Below, piece by piece: positions 1-8,776 of a DNA stretch of 64,000 nt. Positions within the stretch are counted from its first letter, which is position 1. Each line of letters opens with the position of its first letter. Source of the stretch: Agromyces mediolanus (GTDB lineage: Bacteria > Actinomycetota > Actinomycetes > Actinomycetales > Microbacteriaceae). The notes under the pieces were generated by a model that was not told where the DNA came from, did no database searches, and saw only the letters and a list, made by a program, of their open reading frames with translations. Made by a program: the position numbers and the translations under genes. Location of the stretch: positions 456,599 to 520,598 of the forward strand of contig NZ_JAMBNX010000002.1 of assembly GCF_023715325.1 (NCBI RefSeq). The letters run 5' to 3'.

Positions 1-54
1 CGTCGCCGCACCGAGCAGGGCGAGGGCGATGAGGAGGGCCGTGGTCCAGGGCAT
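1..54 (-). CDS. 5' end of a membrane or secreted protein gene (partial)
   Basis: An ATG at base 54 on the minus strand opens a frame that runs off the window edge. The 18 visible residues begin MPWTTALLIALALLG, which reads as a signal peptide or first membrane segment. A TAGCAT hexamer lies 6 bases upstream of the ATG, the same leaderless layout as at many genes here. The gene diverges from thyA. Its function cannot be told from this fragment. Confidence 0.5.
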   Translation of the reverse strand, partial: MPWTTALLIALALLGAAT

Positions 55-60
55 GCGGCG

Positions 61-66
61 ATGCTA
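61..66 (-). promoter_or_regulatory. -10 hexamer of the partial left-edge gene
   Basis: TAGCAT on the minus strand, 6 bases before the ATG at 54, so the transcript would start at or next to the start codon (leaderless). It faces the equivalent thyA hexamer about 100 bases away. Confidence 0.45.
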
Positions 67-164
67 GGCGCGGCGGATCCCGCCCGCGAGGATGTTGCGC
101 CGGGTGACGCGGCGTGACGCCCGGCGGCCCAGCGCGGCACGCCCGCGGCGTCGGCGGGCGGGGC

Positions 165-170
165 TAGCAT
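165..170 (+). promoter_or_regulatory. -10 hexamer of thyA
   Basis: TAGCAT, 6 bases before the GTG start of thyA. No Shine-Dalgarno sequence lies between, so a leaderless transcript is likely. This supports GTG 177 as the start. Confidence 0.5.
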
Positions 171-176
171 CGAGGG

Positions 177-986
177 GTGGCAGCTGCGATCCCGACCCCG
201 TACGAAGACCTGCTCCGCGACGCGCTCGAGCACGGCACGCACAAATCCGATCGCACCGGCACGGGCACCACGAGCGTGTTCGGCCGGCAGATCCGCTTCG
301 ACCTCGCGCAGGGCTTCCCGCTCATCACGACGAAGCGCGTGCACTTCAAGTCGATCGCGTACGAGCTGCTCTGGTTCCTCCGCGGCGAGTCCAACGTGCG
401 CTGGCTGCAGGAGCACGGCGTCTCCATCTGGGACGAGTGGGCCGACGCCGAGGGCGAGCTCGGTCCCGTGTACGGCGTGCAGTGGCGCTCCTGGCCGACG
501 CCTGGCGGCGAGCACATCGACCAGATCGCCCAGGTGATCGAGCAGATCCGCCAGACGCCCGACTCGCGCCGGCTCATCGTGTCGGCGTGGAACCCGGCCG
601 ACATCCCCGACATGGCGCTCGCGCCGTGCCACGCGATGTTCCAGTTCTACGTGGCCGACGGCAAGCTCTCGTGCCAGCTGTACCAGCGCAGCGCCGACCT
701 GTTCCTCGGCGTGCCGTTCAACATCGCCTCCTACGCCCTGCTCACGCTCATGGTGGCTCAGCAGACCGGGCTCGAGCCGGGCGACTTCGTCTGGACGGGC
801 GGCGACTGCCACATCTACGACAACCACCTCGAGCAGGTGCGCACCCAGCTCGAACGCGAGCCCTACCCGTCCCCGACGCTGCGCCTCGCGCGGAAGCCCG
901 AGTCGATCCTCGACTACGAGTACGACGACTTCGTCGTCGAGGGCTACGAGCACCACCCCGCCATCCGCGGCGCGGTCGCCGTATGA
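177..986 (+). CDS. thyA: Thymidylate synthase ThyA
   Basis: Converts dUMP to dTMP using 5,10-methylene-tetrahydrofolate, releasing dihydrofolate. The 269-residue protein has the normal bacterial ThyA length. The N-terminal RTGTGT loop binds phosphate, the catalytic cysteine is Cys151 in the APCHAMFQ motif, and Asn182 lies in the FN motif that recognises dUMP. The start is a GTG placed 6 bases after a TAGCAT hexamer. The stop overlaps the ATG of folA by four bases (ATGA), so the two are translationally coupled. That is logical because FolA recycles the dihydrofolate that ThyA makes. Cytoplasmic. Confidence 0.97.
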   Translation: MAAAIPTPYEDLLRDALEHGTHKSDRTGTGTTSVFGRQIRFDLAQGFPLITTKRVHFKSIAYELLWFLRGESNVRWLQEHGVSIWDEWADAEGELGPVYGVQWRSWPTPGGEHIDQIAQVIEQIRQTPDSRRLIVSAWNPADIPDMALAPCHAMFQFYVADGKLSCQLYQRSADLFLGVPFNIASYALLTLMVAQQTGLEPGDFVWTGGDCHIYDNHLEQVRTQLEREPYPSPTLRLARKPESILDYEYDDFVVEGYEHHPAIRGAVAV

Positions 987-1534
987 GCGACGGCGCCGCC
1001 GGCTCGGCCCCCGCGGCCGCGCTCGGGCTCGTCTGGGCCGAGGCGCACGGGGGAGTGATCGGTGCCGGTGGCGGCATGCCGTGGCACGTGCCCGAAGACC
1101 TGGCGCACTTCAAGGCCGTGACACTCGGCGCGCCCGTCGTGATGGGTCGCAAGACCTGGGACTCGCTGCCCGAGCGCTTCCGCCCCCTGCCGGGCCGAGC
1201 GAACATCGTGGTGAGCAGGCAGGCCGAGTGGGCGGCCGACGGCGCGCAGCGGGCCGGCACGCTCGACGAGGCGCTCGCGCTCGCGGTGGCGGATGCCCCG
1301 GCCGGTCGGGTGTGGGTCATCGGCGGCGGCGAACTGTTCCGTGAGGCGGTCCGGCGCGCGGATCGCCTGGAGGTGACCGAGCTCGACCTCGAGGTCGCGG
1401 GCGACGCCTTCGCCCCCGAGCGCGGTTCCGAGTGGCGGCTCGTGGCCGTCGATCCCGAGTCGGCCGGTGGCGAGCCGCGCTGGCACACCTCCCGCTCCGG
1501 CATCCGGTACCGCTTCCTCACGCTCGAGCGCTGA
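983..1534 (+). CDS. folA: Dihydrofolate reductase
   Basis: Reduces dihydrofolate to tetrahydrofolate with NADPH, the target of trimethoprim. The 183-residue protein carries the substrate-site stretch [14 protein letters not shown] near residues 31-44, the NADPH-binding GRKTW near 55, and the IGGGELF loop. The start is the ATG in the ATGA overlap with thyA. The N-terminus has about ten extra Ala/Gly-rich residues before the first beta strand. Its role in one-carbon metabolism pairs it directly with ThyA. Confidence 0.96.
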   Translation: MSDGAAGSAPAAALGLVWAEAHGGVIGAGGGMPWHVPEDLAHFKAVTLGAPVVMGRKTWDSLPERFRPLPGRANIVVSRQAEWAADGAQRAGTLDEALALAVADAPAGRVWVIGGGELFREAVRRADRLEVTELDLEVAGDAFAPERGSEWRLVAVDPESAGGEPRWHTSRSGIRYRFLTLER

Positions 1535-1579
1535 CCGGCGCCCGCCGGCCACGCCCGCCCGCCCGTCACGCCCGCCGGC

Positions 1580-1650
1580 GCGAGTTGCACGACGATCCGC
1601 CCGGCGCGCCCGCTCGGCCCGCGCGTCGTCGGATCCGTCGTGCGACTCGC
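1580..1650. repeat. Inverted repeat upstream of the DUF559 gene
   Basis: Left arm GCGAGTTGCACGACG (1580-1594) pairs with right arm CGTCGTGCGACTCGC (1636-1650). The single non-Watson-Crick position is a T.G wobble. The arms are separated by about 40 GC-rich bases. The same arm core recurs downstream of the next gene (2631-2702). It is either a REP-like palindrome or a transcript hairpin after folA. The remaining bases up to the next start show nothing else recognisable. Confidence 0.7.
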
Positions 1651-1761
1651 ACGCACGCACCGGGCCCGCGCCTCGTCCTCACCAGCCACCCGTCGGCCCG
1701 ATTCGTGCACAGATGCACCCCGCCGGAAGCCACGCGCACCGCACCGCACCAGGCTGCCGGT

Positions 1762-2646
1762 ATGCCCCTCCCTCCCGCCCTCGTCCGTCGCCGGTGCTTC
1801 AGATCGGGCGGCGTCGCCCGCACCAGCGAGCTCGCGGCGAGCGGCATCGACCGATCCTCCCTCGCCCGTGCGGTGGCCGACGGTGAGATCGTCCGGCTCC
1901 GAGAGGGGGTCTACGCGGTGCCCGACCTCCCGGTGCCGGTGCAGACCGCGATCCGTCACGGGGGAGCGCTCGGATGCCTCAGCCGAGTCCACGCCGCCGG
2001 GCTCTGGGTGCTCGAGCCGCCCGAGACCGTGCACGTGTCGATGCCGCGAACCGGGCGGAGGCGTCGCCACGAGGGCTGCCGCTGCGTCACGCACTGGAGC
2101 CGCGCGCCTGCGACGGAGCCTCGGGCGTCGCTCGAGGAGGCCCTGCTCCAGCTCCACGGCTGCCGAGGGTCCGAGGAGTTCTTCGTCGCGCTCGAGTCGG
2201 CGATGCGCAAGCGATTCCTGACGAAGCCCCGCGTGGCGGCGCTGCGGGCGCGGCTGCCCGCGAAGCATCGCTGGCTCGTCGACTTCGCCCGGTGGAACGC
2301 CGACAGCGGGCTCGAGTCGCTGCTCCGGCTGCGGCTGCGCTCGCTGGGACTCGAGCTTCGGTCGCAGGTCCGGGTACCCGGGGTCGGCCGGGTCGACTTC
2401 GTGCTGGGCGACCGCGTGATCCTGGAGGCCGACGGCAAAGCGAACCACGTCGACGCTCCCGATTCGCCGTCGTCCGCCTCGAAGCGGCACAAGGATCTCG
2501 TGCGCGATGCCGCAGCGGCCGCGCTCGGCTTCGAGACGCTGCGCTTCGACTACGCCCTCATCGTCCACGACTGGCCGACGGTCGAGGCCGCCATCCTCGC
2601 CCTCGTCGCCGGCGGACGGCACCTCGATGCGCGAGTTGCACGATGA
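1762..2646 (+). CDS. AbiEi-like/DUF559 (Vsr-like PD-(D/E)XK) protein
   Basis: A 294-residue protein of a type common in Micrococcales. Residues 1-100 resemble the winged-helix N-terminus of AbiEi-type antitoxin proteins (ARTSELAASGIDRSSL...LREGVYAV). Residues about 180-290 look like DUF559, a PD-(D/E)XK endonuclease fold: Glu184, Asp212 in the RVDFVL strand, then Glu222-x-Asp224-Gly-Lys226 and His229. The role is unknown; DNA binding with possible nuclease activity is inferred from the fold. No AbiEii-like toxin gene is adjacent, so it is not an obvious toxin-antitoxin pair. The stop codon lies inside the left arm of the downstream inverted repeat, and a sister repeat sits upstream. Confidence 0.75.
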   Translation: MPLPPALVRRRCFRSGGVARTSELAASGIDRSSLARAVADGEIVRLREGVYAVPDLPVPVQTAIRHGGALGCLSRVHAAGLWVLEPPETVHVSMPRTGRRRRHEGCRCVTHWSRAPATEPRASLEEALLQLHGCRGSEEFFVALESAMRKRFLTKPRVAALRARLPAKHRWLVDFARWNADSGLESLLRLRLRSLGLELRSQVRVPGVGRVDFVLGDRVILEADGKANHVDAPDSPSSASKRHKDLVRDAAAAALGFETLRFDYALIVHDWPTVEAAILALVAGGRHLDARVAR

Positions 2647-2702
2647 AGCGGTCGGCGGGCGCTCCGTGTGCGGCGCGTCGTGACGTTCATCGTGCGACTC
2701 GC
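2631..2702. repeat. Inverted repeat overlapping the end of the DUF559 gene
   Basis: Left arm GCGAGTTGCACGATGAA (2631-2647) and right arm TTCATCGTGCGACTCGC (2686-2702) form a 17-bp stem with one T.G wobble at the same place as in the upstream copy. The outer 12 bases are identical to the copy at 1580-1650, while the inner bases differ but still pair. The left arm encodes the last codons and stop of the DUF559 gene. Confidence 0.75.
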
Positions 2703-2753
2703 GGGCGAGGTTCCGCGAAGCGCAACGGATCGTCGCCCGGCGCGCGGAACCGA

Positions 2754-2759
2754 TAGCCT
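2754..2759 (+). promoter_or_regulatory. -10 hexamer of dapA
   Basis: TAGCCT ending 7 bases before the GTG start of dapA. It decides the start at 2767 rather than upstream codons in the same open frame. Confidence 0.5.
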
Positions 2760-2766
2760 GGAGGGC

Positions 2767-3741
2767 GTGACTCAGGAAAACCCCTTCGGACAAGTGCTCG
2801 TCGCGCTCGTCACGCCCATGACGGCGGACGGCGAAGTCGATTGGGCCGGGGTCGAGAAGCACATCGACGACGTCATCACGAACGGCGCCGACGGCATCGT
2901 CGTCACCGGCACCACGGGGGAGACCTCGACGCTCACCGACCCCGAGAAGCTGCGGCTCGTCGAGGTCGGCAAGGACGTCGCCGCGGGCCGGGCCAAGATC
3001 ATCACCGGCGGCGGCTCGAACGAGACGGCCCACGCCATCGAGCTGTACCAGCACAGTGAGAAGGCCGGCGCCGACGGCATCATGATCGTCACGCCGTACT
3101 ACAACAAGCCGACCCAGGCCGGCATCCTCACTCACTTCCGCATGGTCGCCGACGCGACCGACCTGCCGGTCATCCTCTACGATATCCCCGGCCGCACGGG
3201 CGTGCCGATCACGTACGAGACCATCCTGCGGCTCGCGAAGCACCCGAACATCCTCGCCGTGAAGGACGCCAAGGGCGACTTCAGCGAGGTCAGCCGGGTG
3301 CTGAACCAGACCGAGCTGATGTACTTCTCCGGCGACGACGCGAACGTGCTGCCGCACCTGGCGATCGGCGCAACCGGGCTCATCGGCGTCACCGCCAACA
3401 TCGCGCCGGCGCCCTACCGGGCCATCGTGGACGCGGTGAACCGGGGCGACCTCGCCGCGGCGACCGCTGAGCACCAGCGGCTGGAGCCGCTCGTGCGCGC
3501 GACCATGACGCACGTGCCCGGCACGGTGGCGGCGAAGTACATCCTGCACGGCCTCGGCCGCATCGGCAGCCCGCGCGTGCGTCTGCCGCTCGTCGGCCCC
3601 GAGGAGTGGGAGGCCGCCCTCATCGAGGACGAGATCGCCCTCGTGCAGGGCGTGCCCGGCGCCGACTTCCACAACTTCCGGCCCGACCGCAACGCCGCCG
3701 CCGGCGGTGCGTTGCCGAAGATCGCCGGAACCACGCGCTGA
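2767..3741 (+). CDS. dapA: 4-hydroxy-tetrahydrodipicolinate synthase
   Basis: Condenses pyruvate with aspartate semialdehyde, the first committed step to lysine and diaminopimelate. The 324-residue TIM barrel shows the GTTGE motif at 48-52, the catalytic Tyr138 in ILYDIPGRTG and the Schiff-base Lys166 in AVKDAKGD. The GTG start sits 7 bases behind a TAGCCT hexamer; the frame is open further upstream into the inverted repeat, but that part is not conserved in character. RNase J follows after 72 bases. dapF, another gene of the same pathway, lies in this window at 24 kb. Confidence 0.97.
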   Translation: MTQENPFGQVLVALVTPMTADGEVDWAGVEKHIDDVITNGADGIVVTGTTGETSTLTDPEKLRLVEVGKDVAAGRAKIITGGGSNETAHAIELYQHSEKAGADGIMIVTPYYNKPTQAGILTHFRMVADATDLPVILYDIPGRTGVPITYETILRLAKHPNILAVKDAKGDFSEVSRVLNQTELMYFSGDDANVLPHLAIGATGLIGVTANIAPAPYRAIVDAVNRGDLAAATAEHQRLEPLVRATMTHVPGTVAAKYILHGLGRIGSPRVRLPLVGPEEWEAALIEDEIALVQGVPGADFHNFRPDRNAAAGGALPKIAGTTR

Positions 3742-3813
3742 ACGGCGCCCCGAGACATCCGCTGGGCCGCGCGGCCCGCACCGTCAACTGAACATCAACA
3801 CGAAGGAGGGCCT

Positions 3814-5487
3814 ATGCCCGACGTCTTTGAACCCGCCACGCTCGAGGCGGGCACGCTGCGCGTGATCCCGATCGGCGGCCTCGGCGAGGTCGGCCGCAAC
3901 ATGACGAGCTTCGAGATCGACGGCAAGATCCTGATCGTCGACTGCGGCGTGCTCTTCCCGGAGGAGCACCAGCCCGGCGTCGACCTGATCCTGCCCGACT
4001 TCGGCTTCCTCGAGGAGCGCCTCGGCGACGTCGTCGGCGTCGTGCTGACGCACGGTCACGAAGACCACATCGGCGCCGTGCCCTACCTGCTGAAGCGCCG
4101 CGCGGACATCCCGCTGATCGGCTCGACCCTGACGCTCGCGCTCGTCGAGGCGAAGCTGAAGGAGCACCGCATCCAGCCGTACAGCCTCACGGTGCGCGAG
4201 GGGCAGCGCGAGACGCTCGGCCCCTTCGACCTCGAGTTCGTCGCGGTGAACCACTCGATCCCCGACGCGCTGGCCGTCGCGATCAAGACCCGGGCGGGCA
4301 GCGTGCTGGCCACCGGCGACTTCAAGATGGACCAGCTGCCGCTCGACGGCCGGCTCACCGACCTGCGCGATTTCGCACGGCTCGGCGAGGAGGGCGTCGA
4401 CCTGTTCCTCGTCGACTCGACGAACGCGGATGTGCCGGGCTTCACCCCGCTCGAGCGCGAGATCGGGCCGGTCCTCGACCAGGTGATCTCCCGGGCGACG
4501 AAGAAGGTCGTGGTGGCGAGCTTCTCGAGCCACGTGCACCGTGTGCAGCAGGTGCTCGACGCGGCGCACTCGAACGGGCGCCGGGTCGCGCTCCTCGGCC
4601 GCAGCATGGTGCGCAACATGACGATCGCCGCCGAGCTCGGCTATCTGAAGGTGCCGGAGGGCGTGCTCGTCGACTACAAGAAGGCCGGCGACATCCCCGA
4701 CGAGCAGATCGTCTACATGTCGACCGGGTCCCAGGGCGAGCCGATGGCCGTGCTCAGCCGCATGGCGAGCCGCGACCACCAGATCGAGATCGAGCCCGGC
4801 GACACCGTCATCCTCGCCTCGAGCCTCATCCCGGGCAACGAGAACGCCGTCTACCGCGTCATCGACGGGCTCACGAAGCTCGGTGCCAACGTCGTGCACA
4901 AGGGCAACGCCCGGGTGCACGTCTCGGGCCACGCCGCGGCCGGCGAGCTGCTCTACTGCTACAACATCCTGAAGCCGCGCAACGTGCTGCCGATCCACGG
5001 CGAGTACCGGCACCTGGTCGCGAACGCGAAGCTCGCGCAGGACACCGGCATCCCGGCGCGCAACACCTTCATCGGCGAGAACGGCACCGTCTTCGACCTG
5101 AAGGACGGCGAGGTGCGCGTCACCGGGCAGCTCGACCTCGGCTTCGTCTACGTCGACGGTTCGACCGTCGGCGAGATCACCGACGCCGATCTGAAGGACC
5201 GCCGCATCCTCGGCGAGGAGGGCTTCATCTCGGTCATCGTCGTCGTGGACGCCGCGACCGGCCGCGTCATCTCCGGGCCCGAGATCCATGCCCGCGGCTT
5301 CGCCGAGGACGACGCGGTGTTCGAGGACGTGAAGCCGAAGATCGTCGGCGCGCTCGCGGATGCCGCGCAGAACGGCGTGCGCGACGCGTACGCCCTGCAG
5401 CAGATCGTGCGCCGCACGCTCGGCACCTGGGTGAACCGGCGACTCCGCCGTCGGCCCATGCTCGTGCCGCTCGTCATCGAGGCGTAG
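3814..5487 (+). CDS. rnj: Ribonuclease J
   Basis: Metallo-beta-lactamase/beta-CASP ribonuclease with 5'-3' exonuclease and endonuclease activity in mRNA decay and rRNA maturation. The 557-residue protein has the zinc-binding motif HGHEDH at 80-85, ATGDFKMD as the next metal-ligand region, the beta-CASP segment with SGHAAAGEL and the ending typical of RNase J. A clear Shine-Dalgarno (AAGGAGGG) precedes the ATG by 5 bases. The dapA-rnj order is common in actinobacteria and suggests partial co-transcription. Unlike many genes here it has an SD-led start. Confidence 0.95.
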   Translation: MPDVFEPATLEAGTLRVIPIGGLGEVGRNMTSFEIDGKILIVDCGVLFPEEHQPGVDLILPDFGFLEERLGDVVGVVLTHGHEDHIGAVPYLLKRRADIPLIGSTLTLALVEAKLKEHRIQPYSLTVREGQRETLGPFDLEFVAVNHSIPDALAVAIKTRAGSVLATGDFKMDQLPLDGRLTDLRDFARLGEEGVDLFLVDSTNADVPGFTPLEREIGPVLDQVISRATKKVVVASFSSHVHRVQQVLDAAHSNGRRVALLGRSMVRNMTIAAELGYLKVPEGVLVDYKKAGDIPDEQIVYMSTGSQGEPMAVLSRMASRDHQIEIEPGDTVILASSLIPGNENAVYRVIDGLTKLGANVVHKGNARVHVSGHAAAGELLYCYNILKPRNVLPIHGEYRHLVANAKLAQDTGIPARNTFIGENGTVFDLKDGEVRVTGQLDLGFVYVDGSTVGEITDADLKDRRILGEEGFISVIVVVDAATGRVISGPEIHARGFAEDDAVFEDVKPKIVGALADAAQNGVRDAYALQQIVRRTLGTWVNRRLRRRPMLVPLVIEA

Positions 5488-5508
5488 TCCGCCGCCGTCC
5501 CGTTTCCT

Positions 5509-5541
5509 CGCACCGCCCGCGGCTCCGGCCCGGGCGGTGCG
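5509..5541 (+). terminator. Hairpin terminator after rnj
   Basis: CGCACCGCCCG (5509-5519) pairs perfectly with CGGGCGGTGCG (5531-5541) around an 11-base loop. There is no T-tract. The 165 bases that follow contain a second possible stem (CTCGGGG 5604-5610 with CCCCGAG 5626-5632) and a TATGGT sequence at 5661-5666 that may serve the exporter operon. Confidence 0.6.
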
Positions 5542-5706
5542 TGGCGTTTCGGAGGCGGCGCGTGCACCCCGGTGACCTGGAAGTGGCGCGTCAGCGACCG
5601 GCGCTCGGGGTTTTCCCGGATTCATCCCCGAGACGTATGAAGCGGAGCCGATTCACCCCATATGGTGGTCCAGTGCCCGGGGGCCGGGCTGAAGGATTGG
5701 GGTGTC

Positions 5707-6756
5707 GTGGGCGTCTGGCGCAAGTGGATCTTTCCGATCATCAGGGTGGTGCTCGTCGCGGTCGTCGCGGTGGCGCTCGTGAAGCTCGCGTTCTTCCCCG
5801 ACCGCGCCGAGGACGACGCCGCGCTGCAGCCGGGCGGCAGCCTCACCCAGCCCGAGGTGATCGTCTCGACCGGCACCATCACGAACGATCTCGTGCTGAG
5901 CGGCACGGTGAACGCCGACGCCGCGGTCACCGTGAAGGCCACCGGCACCGGCACGGTCGACGAGATCTTCATCGGGGCGGGGAGCACGGTCACCAGGGGT
6001 GACAAGATCTTCGACATCAAGGTGGAGAACCCGCCCGCGGTGGTCGAGGCGCCCGGCCCCGACGGGCAGCCGATGAGCGTGCCGGCCGAACCGACGTACC
6101 GCTTCGAGAAGGTGCTCGCCCCCGCCGACGGCGTCCTCACCTCGCTCGACGTGATCGAAGGGCAGCCCGTCACGACGGGCGCCGCGGCCGGCAAGGTCGC
6201 GCCGCCGTCCTTCAACGTCACGGCCACACTGAGCCCCGAGCAGCAGTACCGGCTCACCCAGCAGCCGAGCGAGGCGACCGTCGCGATCACCGGCGGGCCG
6301 GCTCCCTTCACCTGCACCGGGCTCACCATCGGCACCCCGCAGACTGCGAGCGGCGACGGCGGCGGCGACGGTGGCGGTGACGGCGGCAGACCGTCCGATA
6401 CCGGCGCGACCGCCGCGACGGTGCGCTGCGCGGTACCGGGCGACGTCCGTGTCTTCCCCGGTCTCGCCGCCGAGGTCACGATTCAGGCCGGCTCGGCCGA
6501 GAACGTGCTCATCATCCCTACCACCGCGGTGAAGGGCGGCGCGGAGACGGGCGTCGTGTGGGTCGTCGACGCCGAAGGCGCCCAGACGGAGCGCAGTGTG
6601 AAGCTCGGCCTCAGCGACGGCACCCAGGTCGCGGTCGCCGAGGGGCTGGCCGAGGGCGACACGATCCTCGAGTTCGTGCCCGGCGCCCCCGCGGTCGTGC
6701 CGGGCATGGACGGCTGCGAGCTGCTGCCGGACGGCAGCCAGGTGTGCCTCGGATGA
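5707..6756 (+). CDS. HlyD-like periplasmic-adaptor protein of ABC exporter
   Basis: A 349-residue membrane-anchored protein: one transmembrane segment at about 8-30, then an extracellular part with a lipoyl/barrel-like hybrid arrangement (GTVNADAAVTVKATGTGTVDEIFIGAGSTVTRGD) typical of HlyD/RND adaptors. Residues 216-227 are a Gly-Asp run (GDGGGDGGGDGG) between Cys203 and Cys241, and two more Cys lie near the C-terminus, so disulfides are plausible. The GTG at 5707 is chosen because AAGGA lies 10 bases upstream; an in-frame ATG at 5662 is the alternative. Its stop overlaps the ATPase start. It likely couples to the MacB-type permease; the substrate is unknown. Confidence 0.75.
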   Translation: MGVWRKWIFPIIRVVLVAVVAVALVKLAFFPDRAEDDAALQPGGSLTQPEVIVSTGTITNDLVLSGTVNADAAVTVKATGTGTVDEIFIGAGSTVTRGDKIFDIKVENPPAVVEAPGPDGQPMSVPAEPTYRFEKVLAPADGVLTSLDVIEGQPVTTGAAAGKVAPPSFNVTATLSPEQQYRLTQQPSEATVAITGGPAPFTCTGLTIGTPQTASGDGGGDGGGDGGRPSDTGATAATVRCAVPGDVRVFPGLAAEVTIQAGSAENVLIIPTTAVKGGAETGVVWVVDAEGAQTERSVKLGLSDGTQVAVAEGLAEGDTILEFVPGAPAVVPGMDGCELLPDGSQVCLG

Positions 6757-7463
6757 GGCTCGTCGAGGCCATCGACGTGGGTCGCACGGTGCAGATCCCG
6801 GACGCCGACCCGCTCACGATCCTCCGCGGCATCGACCTCACGGTCGAGGCGGGCGAACGCGTGTCGATCGTCGGGCGCAGCGGCTCCGGAAAGTCCACGC
6901 TCCTGAACCTGCTCGGACTCATCGACAGTCCGACCGAGGGCGAGCTGCGCATCCTCGGCGAGGACGCCGCGCGGCTCCGCGGCGCCCGGCGCGATCGGAT
7001 GCGCGGTCGCGAGATCGGGTTCGTCTTCCAGCAGTTCAACCTGCTGCCCGGTCGCACGGCGATCGAGAACGTCCAGACGCCGCTGCTCTACGCCGGTGGC
7101 GCCTCCTTCTGGCGTCGCGAGCGGATCGCGCGCGAGATGCTCGAACGGGTCGGCCTCGGCGAGCGCACCGCTGCGCGGCCCGAACGCCTCTCCGGCGGCG
7201 AGCAGCAGCGTGTCGCGATCGCCCGTGCCCTGGTCCGCCGTCCGCGGCTGATCCTCGCCGACGAGCCGACCGGTGCCCTGGACCTGGAGACCGGCGGCAC
7301 CGTGATGGAGCTCATCGAAGAGGTCGCCGCCGAGACTGACGCCGCCCTCGTCACGATCACCCACGACCCGGCCATCGCCCGCCGGGCCGACCGCCATCTT
7401 CGTCTCAGCGAGGGCCGGCTCGTGCCGCTCGACGATCCCGTGCCCGCCGGGAGCGCCGCATGA
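6753..7463 (+). CDS. ABC transporter ATPase, MacB/LolD type
   Basis: A 236-residue ATPase with Walker A GRSGSGKST (41-49), Q-loop near VFQQFNLL, signature LSGGEQQR (146-153), Walker B ILADEPT (167-173) and the switch His in THDPAI. Length and the DEPTGALD sequence fit the LolD/MacB mechanotransmission family. It starts in an ATGA overlap with the adaptor gene, and its own stop overlaps the permease start, so the three form one operon. It energises export or envelope remodelling by the next gene product. Confidence 0.93.
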   Translation: MRLVEAIDVGRTVQIPDADPLTILRGIDLTVEAGERVSIVGRSGSGKSTLLNLLGLIDSPTEGELRILGEDAARLRGARRDRMRGREIGFVFQQFNLLPGRTAIENVQTPLLYAGGASFWRRERIAREMLERVGLGERTAARPERLSGGEQQRVAIARALVRRPRLILADEPTGALDLETGGTVMELIEEVAAETDAALVTITHDPAIARRADRHLRLSEGRLVPLDDPVPAGSAA

Positions 7464-8701
7464 ACGCGCTGGCACGGATCGCGACCGGCTTCGTGAGCGC
7501 CGTCGCCGAGGCGATGGAGGAGCTGCGCATCCACCGCGGACGTGTGCTGCTCTCGCTCGTCGGGGTCGCGGTCGCCGTGTGCGCGCTCGCGACCGTGGTC
7601 GGGGCGGGCGCGGTCGCCGAGCAGGGCGTCCGCGAGACGTCCGAACGCGGCGGCGGACGTGCGGCGACGGCGACGTTCAACGTGAATGCGACGACCCCGC
7701 CCGAGCCCGAGCGCGTCGATGCCGCCTGGCGCGAGGTCCTCGACCGCTACGCCGTCGCCTACGGCACGAGACTGAGCTACGGCGAGATGCTCGTGCAGTT
7801 CACGGACGGCGCGGTGGCCGTGCCCGTGCAGGCCGTCGATCCGGCGTACGGCATCATCCACCGGGTCCGGGTCAGTGAGGGCGTCTGGTTCGGCGACGCC
7901 GACGCAGAGCGGCTCGCGCCGGCCCTCGTCATCAACGAGGCGTTCTGGGACCGCCTCGGCCGCCCGCCCCTCGCGACGCATCCGACGGTGGAGCTGCTCG
8001 GCGAGGGCGGCCGCACCGCGGTCGTCGTCGGCGTCACGCCGCGCAACGGGGAGTGGGACACCGAGCCGACCGCCTTTATGCTCGCCGACGCATACGCCTC
8101 GCTGCCGGTGCCGGGCGGCACCGGCTCGTCCATGATGGGCAGCCTGCTGCCGAGCTTCGAGGCGTGGATCGACCGGAACCAGGCCGACCCGATCGTCGAG
8201 GCGATCCGTCGCGACTTCGCGGCCGCGCTCGGCGATGGGGCGCAGGTCGACGCCTTCCGCACCGACTACGCGGCGTTCGGTGACGATCCGCTGCTCTTCG
8301 TCAAGCTGCTCGTCGTCGGAGTCGCCGTCGTGATCCTCCTCCTCGGTGCGCTCGGTCTGGTGAACATCGCCCTGGTGACGGTCCGCACCCGCATTCGCGA
8401 GATCGGCATCCGGCGCACCTTCGGCGCCACCGCGGGACGGGTGTTCTTCGCCGTCCTGATGGAGAGTGTCGTCGGCACCTTCGTCGCGGGCGTCGTGGGG
8501 GTCGGGGCCGCGATCCTGCTCGTGCGCAGCCCCCTGATGACGATGGTGCTCGGCGGCGGGGAGCTCGAAGACCTCCCCGGCTTCCCGATCGAGGCCGCCG
8601 TGATCGGGCTCGGTTCGGCCGTGCTGGTGGGGGCCCTCGCCGGGATCCTGCCCGCGTTCGCGGCGATCCGGGTGCGGGTCATCGACGCGATCCGGTTCTG
8701 A
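7460..8701 (+). CDS. ABC transporter permease, MacB/FtsX type
   Basis: A 413-residue permease: one N-terminal membrane segment (about 30-52), a large extracytoplasmic domain (about 55-270) and three C-terminal membrane segments, the MacB/FtsX layout. The cytoplasmic loop after the second segment has TRIREIGIRRTFGAT, the conserved coupling region for the ATPase. It starts in the ATGA overlap with the ATPase. The adaptor two genes upstream completes a Gram-positive MacAB-like set. Possible roles are peptide or drug export or cell-wall signalling; the sequence does not decide. Confidence 0.88.
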   Translation: MNALARIATGFVSAVAEAMEELRIHRGRVLLSLVGVAVAVCALATVVGAGAVAEQGVRETSERGGGRAATATFNVNATTPPEPERVDAAWREVLDRYAVAYGTRLSYGEMLVQFTDGAVAVPVQAVDPAYGIIHRVRVSEGVWFGDADAERLAPALVINEAFWDRLGRPPLATHPTVELLGEGGRTAVVVGVTPRNGEWDTEPTAFMLADAYASLPVPGGTGSSMMGSLLPSFEAWIDRNQADPIVEAIRRDFAAALGDGAQVDAFRTDYAAFGDDPLLFVKLLVVGVAVVILLLGALGLVNIALVTVRTRIREIGIRRTFGATAGRVFFAVLMESVVGTFVAGVVGVGAAILLVRSPLMTMVLGGGELEDLPGFPIEAAVIGLGSAVLVGALAGILPAFAAIRVRVIDAIRF

Positions 8702-8763
8702 GCGTGTGCCAGCGGATCCGGAACATTCCCGCGCAGCTGCAGGCCGGTGACGGCGGGCGGTCG

Positions 8764-8769
8764 TAGCCT
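8764..8769 (+). promoter_or_regulatory. -10 hexamer of ftsK
   Basis: TAGCCT ending 7 bases before the ATG at 8777. This favours that ATG over the GTG-type codons further upstream in the same open frame. Confidence 0.5.
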
Positions 8770-8776
8770 GGTGGGC

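Noticed and set aside
1762..2646. Complete AbiE toxin-antitoxin pair
   Set aside because: Only the AbiEi-like N-terminal part is present, fused to a DUF559 fold; no nucleotidyltransferase toxin gene follows.
748..3672. Very long open frame opposite folA, the DUF559 gene and dapA (and similar long antisense frames, for example 7088-11839 and 38993-42319)
   Set aside because: High-GC codon bias leaves the complementary frames free of stops. These translations are low-complexity, Arg/Ala/Gly-rich and lack family motifs, while the opposite strand encodes recognised proteins.
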